A DNA stretch of 64,000 bases from Streptomyces sp. NBC_01723 (GCF_036246005.1 NZ_CP109171.1:8544001-8608000), one strand, 5' to 3'. Shown: positions 50,400 through 60,067, counted from the first letter of the stretch. Made by a program: numbers and translations. The notes: generated from the sequence alone by a model not told the origin.

Positions 50400-52114
50400 G
50401 GCTCCACCACCAGCGCCTTGACGATCCGCAGCTCGGTGTCGCCCAGGGCGCGGACGCGGTAAGGGCCGACCGCGGCGGGGACGGTGAGGGTCTCGGCGAA
50501 GGCGAGCGGGTGCGTACGGCCGTCCGCCGTCTCGACGACGGCGCCCTCGCCCGCGGCCAGGTTGAGGATGTGGAAGCGGCCCGCGGTGTCGTCGGGGATC
50601 GCGGAACCCGGTTCCACGACGAGGCGGTGCACCGCGTAGAACATCTCGGGCAGGGCACCGACGACCTCCTCGCGCCAGCCGTCCCCGGCGCGCAGCGTGC
50701 GCGGCTGCTGAACGAGGTCCTTGACGACGTCCTCCCCGCGCCGGTCCGTGTCCAGGTTGGCGAACCCGTGCTCATAGGGCAGTGGACGGGACGCACCGGC
50801 GGCGTCCTTGCGCAGCCAGTCGTAGAGCCGCAGGGAGTAGAGGTACGGGGTGGCGCTCACCTCCAGGACCAGGTTGCCCGCGCCGGAGGCGTGCGGTGTG
50901 CCCGCCGGGATCATGAAGAGCTGACCCACCGTCGCCGGGTGGGACTGGACGTGGTCCTCGACGGGCACCGGGGCGCCGTTCTCGACGGAGTCCTCCACCT
51001 GGCGCCGCAGGGTGTCGACGTCGGCCCCCTCGGTGAGGCCGAGGAGCACCCGGGCGCCGTCCTCGCTCGCGGTGACGTAGTACGTCTCGTGCTGGGTGTA
51101 CGGCCAGCCGAACACGTCCCGCATGTACTGCTCGCGTGGGTGGAGATGCAGGGACAGGTTGCCCCCGCCCACCGTGTCCAGGTAGTCGAACCGGATCGGA
51201 AAGGACGTGCCGAACCGGCGGTGCACGTCCGCGCCGAGCAGGTCCACGGGGCGGGTGACGCACAGAAGCTGGAAGGGGACCTCGACCTGCGGTCCGCCCC
51301 GCTCGCCGACCAGGACGCCCGCCTCGGGCGCGATCAGCTCGTAGCCGAGGGCCGTGTTGCCGGCCTGTGGGGTGAAGCCGAGTTCGCTCGCCGCCCACCG
51401 GCCGCCCCACGGGGTGGAGTTGAAGTACGGACGGGTGCGCACCGGGCCCCGGGCCAGGTGGGCAAGGGTGGCGCGCAGGGCCGCCCCGTCCAGTGCGGCC
51501 GGGGCGGCCGGGTCCTGGACGTCGATCCATCGGTCGATCCGTTCCGCGATCGCGTCGCGGTGCCGGTCCAGCACGGGCCAGTCGGTGTAGAACAGGCGCA
51601 CCAGGTCGCCGGGTGCGGCGGGGCGGCCCAGGTTGACGCCGACCGGCAGCTCGCCCTTCGACACCGCCGCCTCGGCGTACCGCTTGGGCAGGTCCGCGTA
51701 CCAGAGCAGGTCCGGCTCGCACAGCGAGGCGCCCGGCCCGTACGCCACGACCACCGCATCTCCGCCGGGGCGCTCGGGCCGCGGAGGGGAGTCGAACAGG
51801 TCCTCGACCCGGGCCTGGGACAGCGGGGTGAAGAACGGGTCGTCGTCGGGAACGGGGCGGGCCGCCGGCCGCTCGCCGGCGGCCGGCCCGTAGTGGGCGC
51901 GCACGTCGACCAGGTCCGCCTCGCGGCCCGCGGCGCGAACCGCCTCGGCGAGGCCGTCGGCCAGCGCGGCCCAGTCCAGGGCCGCGGGACCGTCGACGGC
52001 CAGGACGAGCGGGCCCGGCGGCAGGCCGACGGCCAGGGCGGGCCAGCCGGCGACGACCTCGCCGGCGACCGGCTCGTAGCTGGGGAGGGGGTCGTACGAA
52101 CGAGACGCGGGCAC
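50396..52114 (-). CDS. manA: Class I mannose-6-phosphate isomerase (long form)
   Basis: 572 residues from GTG at 52114 with GGAGC upstream. The second half is a cupin isomerase: NLSLHLHPREQYMRDVFGWPYTQHETYYV with His/Glu metal ligands, MIPAGTPHASGAGNLVLEVS, and a small C-terminal cupin. The first about 200 residues (LVLAVDGPAALDWAALADGL, VVVAYGPGASLCEPDLLWYADLPKRY) are a P-loop-less kinase-like extension seen in some actinobacterial homologues; the usual GKT is replaced. It converts Man-6-P to Fru-6-P, linking mannan breakdown to glycolysis. First gene of the minus-strand mannan transcript. Confidence 0.88.
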   Translation of the reverse strand: MPASRSYDPLPSYEPVAGEVVAGWPALAVGLPPGPLVLAVDGPAALDWAALADGLAEAVRAAGREADLVDVRAHYGPAAGERPAARPVPDDDPFFTPLSQARVEDLFDSPPRPERPGGDAVVVAYGPGASLCEPDLLWYADLPKRYAEAAVSKGELPVGVNLGRPAAPGDLVRLFYTDWPVLDRHRDAIAERIDRWIDVQDPAAPAALDGAALRATLAHLARGPVRTRPYFNSTPWGGRWAASELGFTPQAGNTALGYELIAPEAGVLVGERGGPQVEVPFQLLCVTRPVDLLGADVHRRFGTSFPIRFDYLDTVGGGNLSLHLHPREQYMRDVFGWPYTQHETYYVTASEDGARVLLGLTEGADVDTLRRQVEDSVENGAPVPVEDHVQSHPATVGQLFMIPAGTPHASGAGNLVLEVSATPYLYSLRLYDWLRKDAAGASRPLPYEHGFANLDTDRRGEDVVKDLVQQPRTLRAGDGWREEVVGALPEMFYAVHRLVVEPGSAIPDDTAGRFHILNLAAGEGAVVETADGRTHPLAFAETLTVPAAVGPYRVRALGDTELRIVKALVVEP

Positions 52115-52144
52115 AGCTGCTCCTTACTCGGCTCCACGATGCTC

Positions 52145-52156
52145 GTTAACGATAAC
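52145..52156. promoter_or_regulatory. LacI-type operator
   Basis: GTTAACGATAAC, an imperfect palindrome (GTTA...TAAC) 30 nt upstream of the isomerase start, in the divergent region of the mannan locus. Confidence 0.7.
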
Positions 52157-52294
52157 AGTGCATGGCTGAAGGAGTCCATGCCCGTTCCGTGGGCTCTCGG
52201 CTATGTCTTCATGCACTTGACCTGCGTATTTGCCCCAGAACCGCAATGGAACTCGAATTTCTTCGAGTCGAAGCCTTGCTGTGGCCGGAATGGT

Positions 52295-52303
52295 GTCGTT
52301 AAC
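52295..52303. promoter_or_regulatory. Second LacI-type half-conserved operator
   Basis: GTCGTTAAC, sharing CGTTAAC with the reverse complement of the first site (GTTATCGTTAAC), about 100 nt before the binding-protein start. The two sites are about 150 bp apart. Confidence 0.55.
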
Positions 52304-52406
52304 CTCCACGCAACACGCACTGGGCAGCTCCGGGCCTCAATGGGTCCCGCGCACCCCGTGATTCACATCCGGCCATGCAGGTGGCCCGATTCCGTGAAGG
52401 TGATCC

Positions 52407-53720
52407 ATGTCAGCATCGGGCAGGACCAGCAGCGCGACCGCGCCGCTTGCCCGGCGCCGCCTCCTCGTCGGGGCGGCCGCCGGTGCGGCCGCCCTCACGA
52501 CGGGGGGCTGCGCACGGGGAGCGAGCACATCCGCGCAGCCGGGGACCACGAGCATTTCCAACGACAACGCCACCTGGGACGACGGCTACCGCGCGGCCGG
52601 CCGGGAACTGGAGAAGATCACCGGTTTCGCGCTGCGGCCGCTGTCGAATCCGTCGGTCACCTCGTACCAGCAGGTCGTACAGATGACCCTGCAGACCTCC
52701 AAGGCCTCGGACCTCGTCAAGTGGGCGTCGGGCTACCAGCTCAAGCGCCTGGCGCGGGCCGGTGGGCTCACCGACCTGACACACGTCTGGGAGGGGTACG
52801 CGGCCAAGGGGTGGGTGCGTGGCACGTCCCGGGAGGCGGTCTCCTACCGCGGCAAGGCGTTCGGCATCCCGCTGTACGAGTCGTACTACGTGCTCTTCTA
52901 CAGCAAGCCCGTGTTCCGGAAGCTGGGCCTGTCCGCCCCGGGCAGCTGGGAGCAGTTGCTGCACTGCGCGAAAGTCCTCAAGCGCAACGGGATCACCCCG
53001 TTCCTCGCCAGCCAGGTGGGCGGCTGGCCCGCGATCGAGTGGTTCCAGGAACTGGTCAGCAAGGTCGACCCCGGCTTCTACGGGCGCCTGGTGGCCGGCG
53101 AGGCCTCCTACACCGACGAACCGGCCCGCCAAGCGATGGACATCTGGCACGACTTCATGCGCAGGGGCTGGATGACGCCCCCCGACTTCGACCAGGCCCG
53201 CGGCCCCGGCGCGCTGAAGGAGGGCACGGTGGGCATGTTCCTGCACGGCACCTGGCAGGCCTCCGGCATGTCGGCCGCCGGCATGAAACCCGGCACCGAC
53301 TACGGCGCCTTCATCCTGCCGACGGTGCGGCCCTCCACGCCCAAGAGCGTGATCGCCGAGTCGGGGGTCTTCGTGGTGCCCGGCCGCGCCTCCTCGCACG
53401 AGGCGGCGACGGCCAACGTCGGCGCCTGGCTCACGCCCTCCGTCCAGCGAGTGTGGAGCGACTTCCTCCAGGACAGCTCCGCCAACCCCACGGTGCGCGC
53501 CGGCAATCCGGTGGTGGCCGAGCTCCAGCGGGACATCGCCCGCAACCGCCGGACGGCCCTGGTCCGCTACTGGGAGGCCAGCCCGCCCAGCCTCATCCAG
53601 GGCAACACCAACGACCTCGGCGGGTTCATGGCCGGGCAGACCTCCCCGGCCACCACCCTGCGCCGGATGCAGGAACGCGCGCACGGCGAATGGGCGGCCT
53701 GGAAGCGAGACGAAGCATGA
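52407..53720 (+). CDS. Sugar ABC importer, solute-binding lipoprotein
   Basis: 437 residues with GAAGGTGATCC before the ATG. Tat-type start (LARRRLLVGAAAG) and lipobox LTTGGC near residue 35. Class II binding-protein fold with SYQQVVQMTLQTSKASDLVKW, RGKAFGIPLYESYYVLFYSKP, GWPAIEWFQELV and GTVGMFLHGTWQ, as in CUT1-family oligosaccharide binders. Genes for two permeases follow with 4-nt overlaps; the ATPase is not in the cluster, so the shared MsiK-type ATPase elsewhere in the genome probably drives it. Likely ligand: alpha-mannobiose or longer manno-oligosaccharides. Confidence 0.92.
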   Translation: MSASGRTSSATAPLARRRLLVGAAAGAAALTTGGCARGASTSAQPGTTSISNDNATWDDGYRAAGRELEKITGFALRPLSNPSVTSYQQVVQMTLQTSKASDLVKWASGYQLKRLARAGGLTDLTHVWEGYAAKGWVRGTSREAVSYRGKAFGIPLYESYYVLFYSKPVFRKLGLSAPGSWEQLLHCAKVLKRNGITPFLASQVGGWPAIEWFQELVSKVDPGFYGRLVAGEASYTDEPARQAMDIWHDFMRRGWMTPPDFDQARGPGALKEGTVGMFLHGTWQASGMSAAGMKPGTDYGAFILPTVRPSTPKSVIAESGVFVVPGRASSHEAATANVGAWLTPSVQRVWSDFLQDSSANPTVRAGNPVVAELQRDIARNRRTALVRYWEASPPSLIQGNTNDLGGFMAGQTSPATTLRRMQERAHGEWAAWKRDEA

Positions 53721-54670
53721 GCACTCCGGTGACCGACCGACGCCCTCCGACCGCCGCCGGACCCACGGGCCCCCGGCGCACCCTGCCCACCCCCCGGACC
53801 CACCGGTGGGTCGCCGTGCGGGAACGGGTGGCGGCCGCCGGCTTCATGGCCCCGGCGGTCCTGCTCGTGACACTGTTCCTGCTGGCGCCGTTCGTGTGGA
53901 CCATCCACCGCGGCTTCTTCAGCGACACCCGGACCTCGCCGTTCAGCTGGTTCGACAACTACGCGCTCTTCGCGTCCGACCCGGCCCTGGCCCGCTCCAT
54001 CCAGAACACGCTGATGTGGGTGGTGGGCACGGTCGCCCTCCCGTTCGTGCTCGGGCTCGCCATCGCCTGCATGACCAACGCCGGCCGCTTCTCGCGCCTC
54101 GCGCGGCTGTGCGTCGTCCTGCCCTACGCGCTCTCCGGGTCCGCGGTCGCGGTGGTGTGGAACTTCATGCTCACCACCGACGGCGCCGTCAACCAGGTCC
54201 TGACCGGCATGGGACTCGACTCGCTGGCCCAGGGCTGGCTGCTGACCTGGCCCGGCAACACCGTCGTGATGATCCTCGCCAACGCCTGGCAGGCCACCGG
54301 CGTCGCCGTCATCCTCTTCCTCGTCGGACTCCAGTCCATCCCGCCCGAGACCCTGGAGGCCGGCGCCCTGGACGGCGCCGACGGGCGGCAGCAGTTCTGG
54401 CACATCGTCCTGCCCCAGCTCCGTCCGGTCTCGATCATCGTGATCGGCATGAGCCTGGTCAACGGCCTCAAGTCCTTCGACCTGATCTGGGTGCTCACCC
54501 AGGGCGGCCCCGGACGGGCCACCGAGACGCTCGCCGTCTCCATGTACAACGAGACCTTCCTTGAGCTGCGGCCCGGCGCGGGAGCGGCCATCGCGGTCGT
54601 CCTCACCGTGATCGTGCTGGCGGCCTCCTGGCTCTACCTGCGCCGCCAGCTCGACGTGAAAGGCGAATGA
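53717..54670 (+). CDS. Sugar ABC importer permease 1
   Basis: 317 residues from ATG at 53717, overlapping the binding-protein stop (ATGA). A Pro-rich N-terminal tail is followed by six membrane helices; the CUT1 first-permease features are present, with FMAPAVLLVTLFLLAPFVWTI at the start and EAGALDGADGRQQFWHIVLPQLRP, the EAA loop that contacts the ATPase. It pairs with the next gene to make the membrane channel. Confidence 0.93.
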   Translation: MSTPVTDRRPPTAAGPTGPRRTLPTPRTHRWVAVRERVAAAGFMAPAVLLVTLFLLAPFVWTIHRGFFSDTRTSPFSWFDNYALFASDPALARSIQNTLMWVVGTVALPFVLGLAIACMTNAGRFSRLARLCVVLPYALSGSAVAVVWNFMLTTDGAVNQVLTGMGLDSLAQGWLLTWPGNTVVMILANAWQATGVAVILFLVGLQSIPPETLEAGALDGADGRQQFWHIVLPQLRPVSIIVIGMSLVNGLKSFDLIWVLTQGGPGRATETLAVSMYNETFLELRPGAGAAIAVVLTVIVLAASWLYLRRQLDVKGE

Positions 54671-55488
54671 CGATGCCCCTCGGCCGACTTCTGCGCAACG
54701 CCGTCATCGGGGTGCTCGCCCTGCTCTGGCTGATCCCCACCTGGCTCCTGGTCGTCAACGCGCTCGTACCCGCCGGGAGTTACACGGGCAGCCCGCACTG
54801 GCTGCCCCGGGAGTTCGGGCTGTTCGACAACATGTCCCAGGCCTGGGAGCAGGCCGACCTGGGCCCCGCGCTCGGCAACAGCCTGCTGTACTCCGTGGTC
54901 AGCGCCGTGGCCGCCGCGGTGATCGCGGGCTTCGCCGCCTTCGCCACGATCGTCATGCCGGTCAGGCGGCAGGCCCTGTGGTTCTGGGTGATCTACTCCG
55001 GCACCCTCCTGCCCCTCCAGGTCTTCCTCAGGCCGCTGTTCCTGTCCTACGCGCACACCTCGCTCTACGACACCCAGATCGGCCTGGTGCTGATCTACAC
55101 GGCCATCGCGGTCCCGTTCGCCTTCTTCGTCATGCGCAACTACGCCCTGACACTGCCGCGTGAGGTGGTGGAGGCCGCGCGCATGGACGGCGCCTCGTGG
55201 TGGCGGGTGTTCTGGCAGATCCACGTCCCCCTGACCCGGTCAGCCATGATCGCCGTGTTCGTGTTCCAGTTCGTGGCCGTCTGGAACGACCTGATGTTCG
55301 GCATCACCATGGTCACGAGCCGCAACATCCGCCCCGTCATGGCCGCGCTCGCCGACCTCCAGGGCAACTACTCCAACGTCGGCCCGCCCATCGTCCTGGC
55401 CGGCGCCCTGCTGGTCTCGCTGCCGACGCTGCTGCTGTTCTTCTCCGCCCAGCGCTTCTTCGTCAGCAGCCTCAAGATCCACCGCTGA
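54667..55488 (+). CDS. Sugar ABC importer permease 2
   Basis: 273 residues, overlapping the first permease by 4 nt. Six helices; the EAA loop reads EAARMDGASWWRVFWQIHVPLTRSA and the C terminus ends with the FFVSSLKIHR typical of CUT1 second permeases (xxGLTAGAVKG-like end is replaced by this). It completes the heterodimeric channel for the mannan-derived sugar. Confidence 0.93.
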   Translation: MTMPLGRLLRNAVIGVLALLWLIPTWLLVVNALVPAGSYTGSPHWLPREFGLFDNMSQAWEQADLGPALGNSLLYSVVSAVAAAVIAGFAAFATIVMPVRRQALWFWVIYSGTLLPLQVFLRPLFLSYAHTSLYDTQIGLVLIYTAIAVPFAFFVMRNYALTLPREVVEAARMDGASWWRVFWQIHVPLTRSAMIAVFVFQFVAVWNDLMFGITMVTSRNIRPVMAALADLQGNYSNVGPPIVLAGALLVSLPTLLLFFSAQRFFVSSLKIHR

Positions 55489-55549
55489 GCCCGCACGCCT
55501 GCCCGCCGCCTCCCCCTCAACGTCCTCATCATCGCGAAGGGACACCGTC

Positions 55550-56773
55550 ATGCCGAGATCGCTGCTCACCCGCGCCGTAGCCCCCGTCCTCTGCGCCGGC
55601 CTGCTCTGGGCCGCCGCCCCCGCACAGGCCCGGACCCCCGCGGACGCCCAGAGCCCCACACACCCCCGCCCGCTCTCCTCCGCCCAGTGGGCCGACCGTG
55701 CCACCGGCGCCTACCGTGCCCTTCAGAAGCACCTGTACGAGGGCCCCGGCCGCCACGGGCTGTACCTGGAGCACACCCCCCGCCAGGCCTCCGACCCCGA
55801 GCACTCCTACCTGTGGCCGTTCCGCGAGGCCGCACAGGCGGCCGTCGACATGCAGCACCTCCCGCGCACCGGGGCCGCCTACCGCCGCGACGCCGCCGAG
55901 CGCTTCGAGACGGCCGAGCTCTACTACACCCCCGGTGAGCGACCGGGCTACGAGTCGTACCTGCCCGCCCCCCTGGGCGCCGGCGGCGACGTGTACTACG
56001 ACGACAACGCCGTCGTCGCCCTGTCCCAGCTGGACCAGTACGAGGCGACCGGCGACGAGCGGTACCTGGAGCGGGCCGAAGCGGTCGTGCCGGTCGTCTC
56101 CCGGGCCTGGGACGACGACACCACCAAGGCGTGCCCCGGCGGCATGGACTGGTACGACGGTCCCGGCAACACCATCCGGGCCACCAACGTCACCGCCCTT
56201 TCCGCCCAGCTCGCCGCCCGGCTCTACGAGCACACCCGCGACCCCGCCCACCTCGCCAAGGCCGAGCAGTGGTACGGCTGGGTGTACTCGTGCATGCGCA
56301 CCGCGCCCGGCCTGTACGCCAACGACCGCGGCGACGACGGCAGCACCAACGGGACGCTCTGGACGTACAACTCGGGCGCCATGATCGGCACCGCCACCGC
56401 CCTCCACCGCGCCACCGGTGACGCCGGCTACCTGCGCAAGGCGGTGGAGGACGCCCGCGGTTCCCTGGCGTACTGGGCCGAGGGCAGCCGACTGCACGAT
56501 CAGCCGGCCGTCTTCAACGCCTTCTACTTCAAGGACCTGCTCGACCTGGACGCCGTCCGACCCGACGGGGCCTACCTCAAGACCATGAGCGCGTACGCGG
56601 ACAGTACCTACCGGACCAACCGCGACGCCACGAACGGCCTGTTCCGCTTCCAGCCCTCGAACGGTGGCGACTACGACCCCGCCGCGCCGGCCGCGACGCT
56701 CAACCAGTCGGCCATGGTCCAGATCTTCGCCACCCTCGCCGACGCCACCCACCAGCGCCACCGGTCCTCCTGA
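55550..56773 (+). CDS. Secreted GH76 endo-alpha-1,6-mannanase
   Basis: 407 residues. Sec signal peptide with Ala-x-Ala cleavage (AAAPAQARTPAD near 25-27). GH76 (alpha/alpha)6 barrel: YLWPFREAAQAAVDM, the catalytic pair in DVYYDDNAVVALSQLDQYEATGD (Asp150-Asp151), CPGGMDWYDGPGNTIRATNVTA, and WTYNSGAMIGTATALHRATGD. It cuts the alpha-1,6-mannan backbone, as in yeast cell walls or mycobacterial lipoarabinomannan, outside the cell. It is 61 nt after the permease gene and likely in the same transcript. Confidence 0.94.
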   Translation: MPRSLLTRAVAPVLCAGLLWAAAPAQARTPADAQSPTHPRPLSSAQWADRATGAYRALQKHLYEGPGRHGLYLEHTPRQASDPEHSYLWPFREAAQAAVDMQHLPRTGAAYRRDAAERFETAELYYTPGERPGYESYLPAPLGAGGDVYYDDNAVVALSQLDQYEATGDERYLERAEAVVPVVSRAWDDDTTKACPGGMDWYDGPGNTIRATNVTALSAQLAARLYEHTRDPAHLAKAEQWYGWVYSCMRTAPGLYANDRGDDGSTNGTLWTYNSGAMIGTATALHRATGDAGYLRKAVEDARGSLAYWAEGSRLHDQPAVFNAFYFKDLLDLDAVRPDGAYLKTMSAYADSTYRTNRDATNGLFRFQPSNGGDYDPAAPAATLNQSAMVQIFATLADATHQRHRSS

Positions 56774-56854
56774 CGCCACCCACTTGCGCCACCCGGTCCT
56801 CCTGACGCGGCCGGCCGCGCCACCGCACCCTCGACGCAAAGGACACCCACGCAC

Positions 56855-59800
56855 ATGCCCAAGCCACCGCTGACCCGGCCGTCCTGGTGGGACTCCGACA
56901 TCGCGCGCGACCTCCTCAGGGAGCGCGTGGCCACCACCGTCGGCCTCGGCGGCCTGCGGGTGCGGCTGTCGGGGGAGCCCCTGTTGCGCCACGACGCGAC
57001 AGGCGGACTGCTGCAGTCCGTACGGCTGCGGGTGGAAAGCCCCGACGGCGCCCGCCCGCGACCGCCCCTCACCAGGGCCCGCGTCACCACCAGCGGGGGC
57101 ACCCCGGTCCACAGCGAGCTCGTGCCGGGGCCAGGGGGCGACACCCGCCTCCTCGTCCCGGAGGTGGACGCCCCCACCCCGCTGCTGATCGAACTGCCGG
57201 AGCTGGAGGAGGGCACCCTGCTCGCCTTCGAGGCCCACCCGCAGCGCCACTGGACGCTCCACCTGGTGCAGCACTCCCACCTCGACATCGGCTACACCGA
57301 CCCGCAGGGCCGGGTGATGGCCGAGAGCCGCGCCTATCTCGACTCGCTGCTGGAACTGTGCCGCGACACCGACGACTGGCCTGAACCCGCCCGGTTCCGC
57401 TGGGCCGTCGAGGGGTTCCACTCCTTCCAGGACTGGCGGGCCAACCGCCCCCGCCGCCAGGTGGAGGATTTCCTGGACCGGGTGCGCGAGGGACGCGTCG
57501 AACTCACGGCCATGCCGTTCAACCTGCACACCGAGACCTGCTCCACCGACGAACTCCACGAACTGCTGCGCCCGGTGGCCGAACTGCGCGACCGCCACGG
57601 CATCGACATCACCACGGCCATGCAGACGGACGTGCCCGGCCAGGTGGTGGGCCTGCCCGACGTCCTCGCGGACCACGGCATCCGCCACCTGTCCGTGGCG
57701 CACAACTGGGCGGGCCGCGCCGCGCCCCACCGGGTCGGCGGGGAACACCTGCCCCGCCTGTTCCGATGGCAGGCGCCGAGCGGCAACAGCGTCCTGGTCT
57801 GGCGCACGGACACCCCGCACGGGCTGGCCTACATGGAGGGTTCGATCCTCGGCTTCGACGAGTCCTACGACCACGTCGACGACCTGCTGCCCGCCTACCT
57901 CAGCGCCCTGGCCCGCTTCCCCTACCCCCACCAGGGACGCGGCATCCCCGGCTTCCCCGCCCTCGGCCTGCCGGACACCGCCGACCCCTACCCGTGGGAC
58001 GTGCTGCACCTGCGCGTGCTGGGCAAGTTCGCCGACAACGGCCCACCGCGCCGCATCATCTCCGACACCGTGCGCCGCTGGAACGAGGAGTGGGCCTACC
58101 CGCAACTGCGCGCCTCCCGCAACCAGGACTTCTTCGAGGACGCCGAGAAGCGCGTCGGGGACCGGCTGGAGACCTACCGGGGCGACTGGAGCGACTGGTG
58201 GGTCGACGGCGTCGGCGCGGGAGCCGTCCCGCTCGCCGCCACCCGGCGCGGCCAGGCCGCCCTCGCCGAGGCGCAGACCGTGGCCGGCTACGCCCACCTG
58301 ATGGGCGTCCCCGGCAGCACGGCCGTCACCACGGACGCGCCGGCCGTCTACCGGTCCGCCTCACTGTTCAACGAGCACACCTGGGGCGCGGGCGACCCCT
58401 GGACCCACGGGGAGCACGGCCACGGGTCCGGCGAGAAGCAGTGGCACTGGAAGTACGCCCAGGCCATGCGCGCCCACGACGACGCAGAGACGCTCCTGGA
58501 CTCCGCGTCCGCCCTGCTCGGCGAGGCCTTCGCCCCCGCCGCCGGCGCGGCGGCGTCCTTCTACGCCGTGAACACGTGCAGCTGGCCGCGGAGCGAGACC
58601 GCCAGGCTCTTCCTCCCGGAGAGCACGGTCGCGCTCGACGAGCCGGTCCGGGTCCTCGACGCCCGCACCGGCGAACCGCTGCCCTTCGCACAAGAGGCCC
58701 AGAGCAACGAACGCCACCGCGCGGCCGGCCGCTTCCTGAACGTTCCCGTCGCGGACGTGCCGGCGTGCGGAGCCGTGCGCCTGGACGTCCTCACCGGCGC
58801 ACAGTCCCCGGCGGCTCACGACGCCGAGGCGGCGGCGCTCGGGTCCGCCGACGCCACCGTCCTGGTGAACGACCACCTGCGCGTGACGGTCGACCTGCGC
58901 GAGGCGTGCGTCTCCTCGATAGTCGACAGGGCCACCGGCCGCGAGCTGGTCCGCCAGGACGCCGTCGTCGGCTTCAACGGCTACGTCTACGACGAGTACG
59001 CCACCGCCGGCGCGTTCAACCACCAATCCAGCAAGACCGTGGCCGACGACTCGATGCACCTGCTCGCCTCGCGCCGTACCGCCCCGCCCGCGGCGCTCGT
59101 CGACCGCACGACAGACGCCACCGGGCACACCCTCGTCTACGAGTGCGCCCCGGCCGGCACCCGCCGACTGCGGGTGCGGGTGCACCTCCCGCACGGAGCG
59201 GCCCGCGTCGACATCGAGAACCGCATCGACAAGGACGCGACCCTCACGAAGGAAAGCGCCTACTTCGCCTTCCCCTTCGCCCTCGACCACCCCGTCGTGC
59301 ACACGGAGGCCACCGGCGGCGTCCTCGGCACCGACCGGGAGACCGTACCGGGCTCGGCGGCCCACATGCGCGCCGTCCGGCGCTGGATCAGCCTGAGCGA
59401 CGGCACCCGCCACGCCGCACTGGCCACCACGGACGCCCCGCTCGTCCAGCTCGGCGGGATCGTCATCCCCTACGTCCCCTATCCCCAGTCGCTGCCGCAG
59501 GAGGAGCCTGCCACGGTCTTCTCCTGGGTGCACAACAACATCTGGGACACCAACTTCCCCGCCCAGCAGGGCTTCGACCACGTTTTCCGCTACAGCGTCG
59601 GCTTCAGCACGGGCGAGGAGGACGCCGACACCCTCGGCGTGCGCGTCGCCGCCGTCACCGGCCACCCCCTCGTCCCGGTACGCGCCCGCGCCTCGGCCCG
59701 GGCCGAAGTCCCGGCGCAGACCCGGTTCCTGACGGTGAACGACCCCCGGGTGCGGCTCGTCGGAGTGACAGTCCCCAACAACGGCCGCCTGCTGGTGCGT

Positions 59801-60004
59801 CTCCAGTCGGTGGCCGACACCCCGGTCACCTGTCGCCTGAGCACCCCCTTCAGTGTGGCCCGCGCCTTCCGCACCACCTACCTGGGCCTGTGCCCGCGCG
59901 AGGCCGGGCCCGCCCCGGACGGCACCGTCCCGGTCGACGTACCGGCGCTCGGAACGGCTGCCGTCGTCCTGGAACTCGCCTCACCGATGCCCGAGGAGGA
60001 CTGA
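56855..60004 (+). CDS. GH38 alpha-mannosidase
   Basis: 1049 residues. GH38 zinc-binding start of the catalytic domain HSHLDIGYTDPQG near 139, FRWAVEGFHSFQDW, nucleophile Asp in TAMQTDVPGQVVGLPDVL near 258, and a second His/Asp region SVAHNWAGR. The helical middle (NEEWAYPQLRASRNQDFFED) and the large beta-sandwich C-terminal domain complete it. No signal peptide, so it acts in the cytosol on imported alpha-mannosides, removing 1,2/1,3-linked mannose. Last gene of the plus-strand mannan transcript, with a hairpin just after the stop. Confidence 0.93.
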   Translation: MPKPPLTRPSWWDSDIARDLLRERVATTVGLGGLRVRLSGEPLLRHDATGGLLQSVRLRVESPDGARPRPPLTRARVTTSGGTPVHSELVPGPGGDTRLLVPEVDAPTPLLIELPELEEGTLLAFEAHPQRHWTLHLVQHSHLDIGYTDPQGRVMAESRAYLDSLLELCRDTDDWPEPARFRWAVEGFHSFQDWRANRPRRQVEDFLDRVREGRVELTAMPFNLHTETCSTDELHELLRPVAELRDRHGIDITTAMQTDVPGQVVGLPDVLADHGIRHLSVAHNWAGRAAPHRVGGEHLPRLFRWQAPSGNSVLVWRTDTPHGLAYMEGSILGFDESYDHVDDLLPAYLSALARFPYPHQGRGIPGFPALGLPDTADPYPWDVLHLRVLGKFADNGPPRRIISDTVRRWNEEWAYPQLRASRNQDFFEDAEKRVGDRLETYRGDWSDWWVDGVGAGAVPLAATRRGQAALAEAQTVAGYAHLMGVPGSTAVTTDAPAVYRSASLFNEHTWGAGDPWTHGEHGHGSGEKQWHWKYAQAMRAHDDAETLLDSASALLGEAFAPAAGAAASFYAVNTCSWPRSETARLFLPESTVALDEPVRVLDARTGEPLPFAQEAQSNERHRAAGRFLNVPVADVPACGAVRLDVLTGAQSPAAHDAEAAALGSADATVLVNDHLRVTVDLREACVSSIVDRATGRELVRQDAVVGFNGYVYDEYATAGAFNHQSSKTVADDSMHLLASRRTAPPAALVDRTTDATGHTLVYECAPAGTRRLRVRVHLPHGAARVDIENRIDKDATLTKESAYFAFPFALDHPVVHTEATGGVLGTDRETVPGSAAHMRAVRRWISLSDGTRHAALATTDAPLVQLGGIVIPYVPYPQSLPQEEPATVFSWVHNNIWDTNFPAQQGFDHVFRYSVGFSTGEEDADTLGVRVAAVTGHPLVPVRARASARAEVPAQTRFLTVNDPRVRLVGVTVPNNGRLLVRLQSVADTPVTCRLSTPFSVARAFRTTYLGLCPREAGPAPDGTVPVDVPALGTAAVVLELASPMPEED

Positions 60005-60009
60005 CCTGA

Positions 60010-60026
60010 ACGCCCCCACGGGGCGT
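60010..60026 (+). terminator. Terminator hairpin after GH38 gene
   Basis: ACGCCCC / GGGGCGT with a 3-nt loop, 6 nt after the stop. Confidence 0.6.
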
Positions 60027-60067
60027 GGAGCCGATGTCGCAGAAGATCGGCCTCCCACCCGGAGGGC

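Noticed and set aside
50510..54670. Plus-strand open frame of over 1300 codons across the mannan locus
   Set aside because: It mixes antisense of manA with out-of-frame binding-protein and, at the end, the true permease frame. Composition is Arg/Gly/Pro-rich shadow typical of GC-rich DNA; only the permease part is real.
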